A stretch of 23,846 bases of DNA from an uncultured Blautia sp. (GTDB taxonomy: Bacteria > Bacillota > Clostridia > Lachnospirales > Lachnospiraceae): assembly GCA_934408705.1 (NCBI GenBank), contig CAKRVL010000032.1:1-23846 (forward strand). Direction: 5' to 3'. The translations under genes were made by a program, and so were the position numbers. Below, piece by piece: positions 7,801-14,479 of this stretch (its first letter is position 1; each line of letters starts with the position of its first letter). The notes beneath the pieces are model-generated. The model saw only the letters and a program-made list of their open reading frames with translations, was not told where the DNA came from and did not search any database.

Positions 7801-9329
7801 CCTGCTGCCTCCGTATCATCAGAGCCATACTGTCCCGGCTCCTCAATGCTCTCGTCAGTATACTCCTCTGAATCATCCAGAGTAGAATCGTCCTCATCAA
7901 ACTCTTCATCATCAAAATCATATGAAAAATCTTCTGAATATTGTCCCTCTATATCAGCATCCATACCTTCGTCAGAGACACCCGTCTCAAAATCAGCACT
8001 TGAGTAATCTCCATCCATAGGCTCCATGAGGTCACCATCCTGATATTCACTGTCTCCCAGATCACTGTCCATATCAAGAGCTTCCATATCTTCCTCCGTC
8101 ATCTCGGACACATCCTTGGTACTCATTCCCTCTACAAGATTCTCAGCCGGGAAAGCAATGCTGTCATCCTCTGTAAGACCATCTGCAATCTCATATTCTG
8201 ACAGATTATCGTCGTGCTGACCAAGAACAACTGCTCTCTTCTCCAGTCTGCCCTTGGAGTCCGCTGCCCATACATACGGACTGTCTGTATCTGCATCCAC
8301 GATGTAATAATCTCCCAGCCAGATGCCTTTCTTCTGCTCTTCCTGACCTTCATCCATCTCTATATATACATGCTGTCCCAGCATAAGTCCCTCTGAAGAA
8401 TCCAGTGTAACATAAAAAGGATAATTGCTGGAGCTGGTAGTATCATCTCCGCCTGATGAACCAAAAGAGTAACTATTATTATTGCTATTAGTGGAATTCT
8501 GTTCATCAACAGCTCCCATGGTTCCATGCCAGACCTGATTCTCGTCTACTCTGGACCGGACAATAACGGCAGAACCCGGAACAACTGTATTACGATTCTG
8601 CTCATTTACCTGGCCTTTAATACGATAAGCACCTGTACTGAGAATGGTGATAAAAGAATTATCAGAAGAATCGCTTCCGTAATCAGCTCCCATACTGTCA
8701 TCCAGGGTATCTCCATCATCACTTCCTAGCTTACTGGTATCGATTTTCTGGATAACACCATCGATCTCACTGCGCACTTCTGTATTAGTGGTTGCAGCCT
8801 GCAGCTTGTCAATCTCAGCCTGCTTACTCACCTGATCGTACTCGTTCTTCTTCAGATTCATCTTATTAGTTTCAATCTCAATGGTATATGAAAGCTGATT
8901 ATTCTTATTTGCTTTCTTCTTCTCTTTCTCAAGAGTTGCTATCTGCTCATTAAGACTTAGAGCTTCATTCTTCAGTCTGTCAAGAGACAGCTGTGCTTCC
9001 TTAAGGCTGTCCTGAATGCTGCTTAGATCATATTCAAAAAGCAGCTGTCCCTTCTTCACCTCGTCGCCGACCTTTACCTTCACCTCTGTAACAGTCCTGT
9101 TATTCTCAATATTTACCTTCACTGTTTCCTGAGGCTCTACTACCCCTGCAAACCGGTTCAATACTCCGGAATCCTCTCCCAGAAGTGTACTTATCTTGGT
9201 CACATAAGCCACCTCTCCGGAAGCAGCTGCCAAATCAGCATAATTTTCTTTATAGTAATACCATCCACCGGCGCCAGCTGCTCCAGCTAAAATGATCAGC
9301 CCACCAATGACAATACCTTTTTTCTTCAT
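7797..9329 (-). CDS. Membrane-fusion adaptor 1 (MacA/YknX-like) with a Lys/Arg-free acidic C-terminal tail
   Basis: 510 residues, first gene of the efflux operon, with an ideal AGGAGGTAACC ribosome site. Layout: N-terminal membrane anchor (about 5-26), lipoyl half 1 (about 68-98, VKVGDEVKKGQLLFEYD), coiled-coil hairpin (about 102-178), lipoyl half 2 (SEIDGVIQKIDTS), and a beta-barrel domain with a Ser/Asn/Gly-rich loop (about 275-302). The membrane-proximal domain runs to about 404. The last 105 residues (406-510) contain no Lys or Arg and about 45 Asp/Glu, and look disordered. Adaptors of this class link the MacB-type permease to the outside. In Gram-positives such as Bacillus YknX they act without an outer-membrane channel. 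The tail is not part of the known family core; cation binding or cell-wall contact is possible but unproven. Confidence 0.9.
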   Translation of the reverse strand: MKKKGIVIGGLIILAGAAGAGGWYYYKENYADLAAASGEVAYVTKISTLLGEDSGVLNRFAGVVEPQETVKVNIENNRTVTEVKVKVGDEVKKGQLLFEYDLSSIQDSLKEAQLSLDRLKNEALSLNEQIATLEKEKKKANKNNQLSYTIEIETNKMNLKKNEYDQVSKQAEIDKLQAATTNTEVRSEIDGVIQKIDTSKLGSDDGDTLDDSMGADYGSDSSDNSFITILSTGAYRIKGQVNEQNRNTVVPGSAVIVRSRVDENQVWHGTMGAVDEQNSTNSNNNSYSFGSSGGDDTTSSSNYPFYVTLDSSEGLMLGQHVYIEMDEGQEEQKKGIWLGDYYIVDADTDSPYVWAADSKGRLEKRAVVLGQHDDNLSEYEIADGLTEDDSIAFPAENLVEGMSTKDVSEMTEEDMEALDMDSDLGDSEYQDGDLMEPMDGDYSSADFETGVSDEGMDADIEGQYSEDFSYDFDDEEFDEDDSTLDDSEEYTDESIEEPGQYGSDDTEAAG

Positions 9330-9378
9330 GGTTACCTCCTATACGATAACTCAATGCATTTCTATCATTACTTTTGCA

Positions 9379-9384
9379 ATTATA
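9379..9384 (-). promoter_or_regulatory. Candidate extended -10 promoter of the efflux operon
   Basis: The minus strand carries TATAAT preceded by TGT, giving an extended -10, about 50 bases before the ATG of adaptor 1. The best -35-like hexamer, ATGACA at 9404-9409, is 19 bases away, which is poor spacing. The core TGTTATAATT is identical to that upstream of the binding-protein/kinase unit at 3700-3705. Confidence 0.5.
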
Positions 9385-9532
9385 ACAGATAAACGCTCCG
9401 CTCTGTCATCTGCATTTTTCCAGTTAATAATAGCAGATTCCATTAAAAAAATAAAGCTTTCTAACCCAACAATACACTTTTCACAAATTTTTCATTCTTT
9501 TTTTAGAAATATCGTCTAAATTTTAGGGATTT

Positions 9533-9561
9533 TTGACTTTTATACCGGAAAATGGTATAAT
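9533..9561 (+). promoter_or_regulatory. Sigma-A-type promoter of the tandem-domain lipoprotein gene
   Basis: TTGACT (9533-9538) and TATAAT (9556-9561) are separated by exactly 17 bases, and a TGG before the -10 makes it an extended -10 as well. The start of transcription should be near 9568, about 45 bases before the ATG. The spacer and -10 contain an inverted repeat (9540-9560) that could be an operator. With the minus-strand promoter at 9379 it forms a divergent promoter region. Confidence 0.82.
9540..9560. promoter_or_regulatory. Inverted repeat inside the promoter spacer, candidate operator
   Basis: TTATACC (9540-9546) and GGTATAA (9554-9560) are exact reverse complements separated by 7 bases. 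They sit between the -35 and -10 hexamers and overlap the -10. A protein bound here would block the plus-strand promoter. No regulator gene for it is in the window; the assignment is by position only. Confidence 0.35.
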
Positions 9562-9613
9562 AAGAACACTTTATAAGCATTTCGCTTAATAACTTGAAAG
9601 GAAAGAAATCTGT

Positions 9614-10744
9614 ATGAAATCAGTTAAATTTCTGTTTCCTCTTCTTTTACTTTTCTGCACTTTTTTATTGTGTGGCTGCACCAGCAAGGAAGAGAAAAAG
9701 ATAGAGACTGCAGTAAAACAGGAACTGGATCTGCTCAAGAATCTGGATTCCCATACCACGCAGAAATACATCTCCTATCAGGAGATATTTCCCGGTGATA
9801 CCAAAGATATTCCCGATTCTTCCCATATCGAAGAAGTCTTTTCTCTCTTTTTCCAGGACTTCGACTATAAGATTCTGGATGTTAACGTAGACAAGGACAA
9901 ACAATCCGCACAGGCGAATCTCAGGCTGATTACTTTGGATACCCATGCACTTGCTGAAGATTTTTCCAAGGCACAGCTGGAGCATGAGATTTCTCAGGCA
10001 GCTTCCTCTGATAAAGATGAAGAGCAGACTATCTCCCTTGAGGATCGTTATATGATTCTGGATAAGCTGCTTAAGAATAACGACTATCAGACTGTAGAAC
10101 GCAATTGTACTATCTCCTTAAATGCCATAGATTCAGATGGCGAGACCAAATGGGAGATACAGCGTACCAACACCCTGGAAAATGACCTTGTCGGCGGTCT
10201 TATGAATTATCTTACAGATCCGGATATTTTATCCCCGGAGGACACGCTCTTAGTTTATCTTGATACCCTGAAAAATATGTCCACAGATGAGCTGGGCAAT
10301 TATCTGAACGCAGATTCCATTCTCAGCACAGAGGATCCTGCAAAGATAAAAATGGCAGAAGCATTGGTGAATCAGGTACACGCCTCTTTTGATTATTCAA
10401 TTGATTTAACTTCTGTTTCCGGCTATACAGCCACTGTCACAGCATGTATTACCACCTTTGACAGTGATGCTATTCTGGAGAATTATCAAAAGGAATTGAA
10501 CACTTATCTTGCCTCTGTTGATGCAGTTATCGACGGTTCACAGAAGCGATATGAAAAATCTTACAGTATGCTTCTGGATTACATAGAAGAGAACACTGCT
10601 ACAAAAACTGTGGAAACCACCTTTACACTGATCAATGATGGTGCATCCTGGAAGCTGGAGGATGCAGGCTCTGTATTCGGACAAGCCTTATTTGGAAACT
10701 TAAGCTCCAGTCCTGTAGAGGATGCGCAGGAAAGCGCTGACTGA
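9614..10744 (+). CDS. Lipoprotein with two similar tandem domains, function unknown
   Basis: 376 residues and the only convincing plus-strand gene. The signal peptide ends in LLCGC, giving a lipidated Cys 22. After it come two modules that look alike: about 28-185 and about 208-355. Each has an N-terminal helix-loop part, then a strand pair beginning FDYKI or FDYSI, then a strand/helix with ITLDTHALAEDF or TTFDSDAILENY, and ends in a strand close to a Trp (KWEIQ or SWKLED). This resembles small clostridial lipoproteins of the DUF5105/NTF2-like kind, but the family name is from general shape only. It has a GAAAGGAAAG ribosome site, its own near-consensus promoter, and a strong terminator 12 bases after the stop, so it is monocistronic. 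Being divergent from the efflux operon it may share regulation with it. A folding or envelope-stress role is conjecture. Confidence 0.85.
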   Translation: MKSVKFLFPLLLLFCTFLLCGCTSKEEKKIETAVKQELDLLKNLDSHTTQKYISYQEIFPGDTKDIPDSSHIEEVFSLFFQDFDYKILDVNVDKDKQSAQANLRLITLDTHALAEDFSKAQLEHEISQAASSDKDEEQTISLEDRYMILDKLLKNNDYQTVERNCTISLNAIDSDGETKWEIQRTNTLENDLVGGLMNYLTDPDILSPEDTLLVYLDTLKNMSTDELGNYLNADSILSTEDPAKIKMAEALVNQVHASFDYSIDLTSVSGYTATVTACITTFDSDAILENYQKELNTYLASVDAVIDGSQKRYEKSYSMLLDYIEENTATKTVETTFTLINDGASWKLEDAGSVFGQALFGNLSSSPVEDAQESAD

Positions 10745-10755
10745 TAAATAATTTA

Positions 10756-10797
10756 CGCCTCTGTATATCATATCAATATACAGAGGCGCTTTTTATT
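10756..10797. terminator. Hairpin terminator between the lipoprotein gene and aspS
   Basis: A perfect 13-base stem (10756-10768 with 10776-10788), GC-rich at its base, with a 7-base loop, is followed on the plus strand by CTTTTTATT. It ends the plus-strand lipoprotein transcript. The aspS gene stops at 10804 on the opposite strand. Reading that way the hairpin is followed by a weaker AT-rich stretch, so it may also end the long housekeeping operon. Confidence 0.88.
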
Positions 10798-10803
10798 GAT
10801 CTA

Positions 10804-12606
10804 TTATTCTTCTGTCTCTTCTTTTTCCTTCTCAACCTCAAGTCCCAGCTCATCAAGCTGCGCATCGCTTACACGCTGCGGTGCCTGAGTCATCAGACAG
10901 GAAGCATCTTTTACCTTCGGGAAGGCAATTACGTCACGGATGCTGTCAACCTTAGAGATAAGCATAACCAGACGGTCAAGGCCGTAGGCCAGTCCTGCGT
11001 GAGGCGGTACTCCATATTTAAATGCATCCAAAAGGAATCCAAACTGCTCATGGGCAGCTTCCGGAGTGAATCCAAGCTCTTTAAACATTCTTTCCTGAAT
11101 ATCATCCTGATGGATACGAACACTTCCACCACCAATTTCGTTACCATTAAGTACGATGTCGTAAGCCTTTGCACGAACGGCACCCGGATCAGTATCAAGA
11201 AGCGGGATATCCTCATCCATAGGCATTGTAAATGGATGATGCATAGCTGTGAAACGATTCTCTTCCTCATTCCACTCAAGAAGCGGGAACTCAGTTACCC
11301 ATACGAAACGATACTCATTCTTATCAAGAAGCTCCATCTGTTTCGCAAGCTCCAGACGAAGTGCACCAAGAACATCATAAACCAGCTTCTTCTTGTCTGC
11401 TGCAAACAGAAGCAGGTCACCAGCTTTACCATCCATAGCAGCTACAAGAGCATCCATCTCTTCATCTGTCATAAATTTAGCAAAGGAAGACTTTCTGGTG
11501 CCATCTTCAGCGATTGCAATATATGCAAGTCCTTTTGCACCATATCCTTTTGCAAATTCTACCAGCTTATCAATCTTCTTACGAGGCATGCTGCCCTGTC
11601 CCTCTGCATTAATACCACGAACACTTCCGCCATTTTCAAGAGCGCCTGTAAATACAGAGAACCCACAGTTCTTCACAATCTCACTTACATCGTGAAGTTC
11701 CATGCCAAATCTCATATCCGGCTTATCGGAACCGAAACGATCCATAGCTTCCTGCCATGTGATTCTCTCAATCGGAAGCTTCACATCAATATCAAGAACC
11801 TCTTTAAACAGATAGGAAAGATATCTTTCGTTTACATCAATTACATCATCAACATCTACGAAAGAAAGCTCCATATCAATCTGTGTAAACTCCGGCTGAC
11901 GGTCAGCACGAAGGTCCTCATCACGGAAGCATCTTGCAATCTGAATATATCTGTCATAGCCTGAGCACATCAAAAGCTGTTTGTACAGCTGTGGTGACTG
12001 TGGCAGTCCATAGAAGCAGCCAGGATGTACACGGGAAGGTACCAGGTAATCTCTTGCACCCTCAGGAGTACTCTTTCCAAGCATAGGAGTCTCAATCTCC
12101 AGGAAGCCTTCATTGGTAAAGAAGGATCTTGTAAGCTGCATAACACGGCTCTTCATGATCAGATTTCTCTGAAGATCCGGACGTCTTAAATCAAGATAAC
12201 GGTATTTCAGACGTACATCTTCTTTTGTCTTGCTGTTCTCCTCTACTGGGAAAGGTGGAACTTCTGCCTCAGAAAGAATGCGAAGAGATTTTACTCTCAT
12301 TTCAATCTCACCTGTTGCCAGGTTCTCATTTACAGCACCACCACGCTTCTCAATGGTTCCGGTAACTGCAATAACAAACTCACTTCTAAGCTTGCCAGCC
12401 TTGGCAAAGCCTTCCTCATCAATAGAGCCATTCTCGAAGATCAGCTGCATAATACCACTGCGGTCACGTAAATCTACGAAAATAATTCCTCCTTTATCTC
12501 TTGCTTTCTGAACCCATCCCATAAGGGTTACTTCGCTGCCAATCATCTGTGTGGTCACTTCTGCACATCGACAGGTTCTGTGCAGTCCCTGCATACTTTC
12601 AGCCAT
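10804..12606 (-). CDS. aspS: Aspartate--tRNA ligase
   Basis: 600 residues, the length of bacterial-type AspRS. It charges tRNA-Asp with aspartate using ATP in the cytosol. The N-terminal OB-fold anticodon domain is visible (VTLMGWVQKARDKGG, about 26-40). The class II core follows, with GLPQSPQLYKQLLM (200-213) and motif 2 IARCFRDEDLRADRQPEFTQ (about 223-242). A bacterial GAD insertion domain spans about 290-410, and motif 3 is GLAYGLDRLVMLI near the C-terminus. The start is supported by an AAAGGAGG site. It lies 16 bases after hisS, a common clostridial pairing, and no T-box leader fits between them. Whether it also charges tRNA-Asn (non-discriminating form) cannot be decided here. It is the last gene of the operon. 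Confidence 0.97.
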   Translation of the reverse strand: MAESMQGLHRTCRCAEVTTQMIGSEVTLMGWVQKARDKGGIIFVDLRDRSGIMQLIFENGSIDEEGFAKAGKLRSEFVIAVTGTIEKRGGAVNENLATGEIEMRVKSLRILSEAEVPPFPVEENSKTKEDVRLKYRYLDLRRPDLQRNLIMKSRVMQLTRSFFTNEGFLEIETPMLGKSTPEGARDYLVPSRVHPGCFYGLPQSPQLYKQLLMCSGYDRYIQIARCFRDEDLRADRQPEFTQIDMELSFVDVDDVIDVNERYLSYLFKEVLDIDVKLPIERITWQEAMDRFGSDKPDMRFGMELHDVSEIVKNCGFSVFTGALENGGSVRGINAEGQGSMPRKKIDKLVEFAKGYGAKGLAYIAIAEDGTRKSSFAKFMTDEEMDALVAAMDGKAGDLLLFAADKKKLVYDVLGALRLELAKQMELLDKNEYRFVWVTEFPLLEWNEEENRFTAMHHPFTMPMDEDIPLLDTDPGAVRAKAYDIVLNGNEIGGGSVRIHQDDIQERMFKELGFTPEAAHEQFGFLLDAFKYGVPPHAGLAYGLDRLVMLISKVDSIRDVIAFPKVKDASCLMTQAPQRVSDAQLDELGLEVEKEKEETEE

Positions 12607-12622
12607 TTTAAGGCGCCTCCTT

Positions 12623-13873
12623 TTATCTATTAAAAAACTCTACAAACTCAGTATAGCCTTCTGCTGCCATCTGGTCTTTCTGGAATTTTTTATTCTTCTT
12701 CATAACTGAGATATTGACCTGAATTCCTGTTTTTCTCTCTTCTTCTGCCTGACGGAAAATCTCGATCAGCTTTTCTGACGGCATTTTCTTCTCAATAAGA
12801 TATGCTTTCTTTGCCTTCGCTGTAGGGATCTGATAGCCTCTCTCAAGAAGGAGCATAACAATACGCTCAAATCCGATAGAAAATCCGCATGCGCTTGTAT
12901 TATTTCCGGTAAATTTACCGATCATTTCATCGTAGCGTCCGCCGCCGCCAACACTGCCGCCGAACTCATCCATGGAGATTTCAAAGATCGGACCTGTGTA
13001 ATAAGACATACCGCGAACCAGAGTTGGATCAAATGCCATCTTGAAATCAGCAGTCTTCACAGCTTCCACAGTAGAAATAATAGTCTCAAGGTCCGCTGCG
13101 ATCTGTTCATCCAAAACATCAGCCAGCTTCTCTTTGCAATATCTTACACCCTGGATATCAGAGCTGATTTCCTGGAACATAGCCAGATAAGTATCTATGC
13201 TCTCTTTCGCAAAGCCTTCCTCTTCCAGTTCCTTTGCCACACCCTCAAGACCAATCTTATCCATCTTATCAAGAATGATAAATACAGTATCAAAGCTCTC
13301 CTTAGGGAATCCGCTGTACTCGGCCATTGCCTTCAGGATACGGCGGTCATTGATACGGATGGTAAAGTTATGGAAATCAAGCTTTCCAAGAAGAGTGGTA
13401 GTGGCAAGCACCAGCTCTATCTCTGCCATATAGGTAGGCTCACCTAAAATATCAATATCGCACTGCATGAACTGACGGAAGCGGCCTCTCTGCGGACGGT
13501 CAGCTCTCCATACATAGCCCATCTGAAGTGCTTTAAATGGTCCGGGCAGTTCATTCGCATTGTTGGAGTAATATCTGGAAAGGGGAACTGTAAGGTCATA
13601 ACGAAGACCGGAATCCACAAGATCGGCCTCCTCTTTTGCCTGGTCTAATTTCAGTTTCTCGCCTCTTTTTAAAATCTTAAAGATCAGCTTCTCATTATCT
13701 CCACCCTGTTTACTGCACAGGTTCTCAATATGCTCCACACCTGGAGTCTCAATCGAAGTAAATCCAAAGGAACCGTATGTTTCACGGATCAGTCCCGTAA
13801 CGTAGTTACGGATTTCCATCTCTTTTGGTAAAATATCCTTCATGCCGGTAACCGGCTTCTTCTTTAATGCCAT
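12623..13873 (-). CDS. hisS: Histidine--tRNA ligase, short C-terminal form
   Basis: 416 residues. It charges tRNA-His with histidine. The class II core is clear: LRYDLTVPLSRY (about 90-101), motif 2 RADRPQRGRFRQFMQCD (123-139), the histidine motifs LVRGMSYYTG (285-294) and GGGGRYDEM (309-317), and motif 3 CGFSIGFERIVMLL (329-342). The common form of the first histidine motif is RGLDYY; here it is RGMSYY, keeping the Arg. The anticodon-binding domain after about residue 355 spans only about 60 residues and seems to lack the last strand and helix of the usual 90-100 residue domain. HisZ, the catalytically inactive paralogue, is unlikely because the active-site motifs are kept and no his biosynthesis genes are nearby. 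It lies 14 bases after the HD-GYP gene and 16 before aspS. Confidence 0.93.
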   Translation of the reverse strand: MALKKKPVTGMKDILPKEMEIRNYVTGLIRETYGSFGFTSIETPGVEHIENLCSKQGGDNEKLIFKILKRGEKLKLDQAKEEADLVDSGLRYDLTVPLSRYYSNNANELPGPFKALQMGYVWRADRPQRGRFRQFMQCDIDILGEPTYMAEIELVLATTTLLGKLDFHNFTIRINDRRILKAMAEYSGFPKESFDTVFIILDKMDKIGLEGVAKELEEEGFAKESIDTYLAMFQEISSDIQGVRYCKEKLADVLDEQIAADLETIISTVEAVKTADFKMAFDPTLVRGMSYYTGPIFEISMDEFGGSVGGGGRYDEMIGKFTGNNTSACGFSIGFERIVMLLLERGYQIPTAKAKKAYLIEKKMPSEKLIEIFRQAEEERKTGIQVNISVMKKNKKFQKDQMAAEGYTEFVEFFNR

Positions 13874-13887
13874 GGGTCCTCCTTATA

Positions 13888-14460
13888 TTAACCATTTTGC
13901 CTGGTGTGTACTACTCTTTGAAATGCAAGAAATACTTCCAGATCAAAGTTCTTTATTTCATCTATCATCACTTCTATTACGGTACGTTTGTCAAAAGCCT
14001 TGCGATATGAACGATCCTGGCTTAAAGCGCAGAATACATCACATACCCGAAGGATTCTGGCGCCTATGGGAATGTCCTTTCCTGACAGATTGGACGGATA
14101 ACCGCTTCCATCGTAATTTTCATGATGATAAAGAATACTCTCTAAAATAAAATCCGAATAGCCCTGATTTTTCAGCTCTTCATAGCCAAGTGTGGAATGC
14201 ATACGGACATATTTTAATTCCTCTATTACCAGAGGATTACTCTCTTGTCCATTAATGTAGCTTCTCAGCTTCAGCTTTCCGATGTCATGAAGCATTCCTG
14301 CAATTGCAAGGTCATAACACTGCTCATGAGGCAGGCCAAGCTCCTGACTCAGGGCATAGGCCAGATTGCTCACTGCAATCCCATGCTTCAATTCTGCTGA
14401 CAAGTCAAATTCCAGAAGTCTGTCGGATATTTCTGATTGGTCACTGGAAAGCTTTTCCAA
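13888..14460 (-). CDS. HD-GYP domain phosphohydrolase
   Basis: 190 residues if started at the TTG at 14460. A TTG at 14514 is in the same frame but overlaps hemZ and has no ribosome site, whereas AGGAGG at 14466-14471 sits 5 bases before 14460. It is almost entirely an HD-GYP domain: MLHDIGK (HD at about 58-59), then HHENYDGSGYP (about 112-122) and the following ILRVCDVFCALSQDRSYRKA helix. These metal-dependent enzymes generally hydrolyse cyclic di-GMP or related cyclic dinucleotides. The hallmark metal-binding residues I can see are present. No receiver, sensor or membrane segment is attached. The SD overlaps the hemZ stop (14477-14479), so translation is probably coupled. Its place in a tRNA-synthetase/(p)ppGpp operon is interesting, but its substrate is unproven; a general HD nucleotidase remains possible. 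Confidence 0.85.
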   Translation of the reverse strand: MEKLSSDQSEISDRLLEFDLSAELKHGIAVSNLAYALSQELGLPHEQCYDLAIAGMLHDIGKLKLRSYINGQESNPLVIEELKYVRMHSTLGYEELKNQGYSDFILESILYHHENYDGSGYPSNLSGKDIPIGARILRVCDVFCALSQDRSYRKAFDKRTVIEVMIDEIKNFDLEVFLAFQRVVHTRQNG

Positions 14461-14479
14461 GAATTCCTCCTCCCTCCTA
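14461..14479 (-). promoter_or_regulatory. Ribosome binding site that decides the TTG start of the HD-GYP gene
   Basis: The minus strand reads a near-continuous GGAGGGAGGAGG run ending 5 bases before TTG at 14460, and it includes the TAG stop of hemZ. No ATG or GTG start is available nearby in the frame. Confidence 0.75.

Noticed and set aside
9400..9530. Small RNA or small gene in the divergent gap
   Set aside because: The stretch is AT-rich, without a ribosome site plus frame or a hairpin with T-run; only promoter elements can be supported.
10999..11964. 321-residue open frame on the plus strand
   Set aside because: Antisense to aspS, with Cys/Lys/Ile-rich translation typical of a shadow frame and no ribosome site of note.
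12607..12622. T-box riboswitch before aspS or hisS, as is common in Firmicutes
   Set aside because: Only 16 bases lie before aspS and 14 before hisS, too little for a T-box, and the whole operon leader before apt shows none.
12623..13873. HisZ (regulatory subunit of ATP phosphoribosyltransferase) instead of HisRS
   Set aside because: Catalytic histidine motifs are present and the neighbours are aspS and tRNA-synthetase operon genes, not his biosynthesis.
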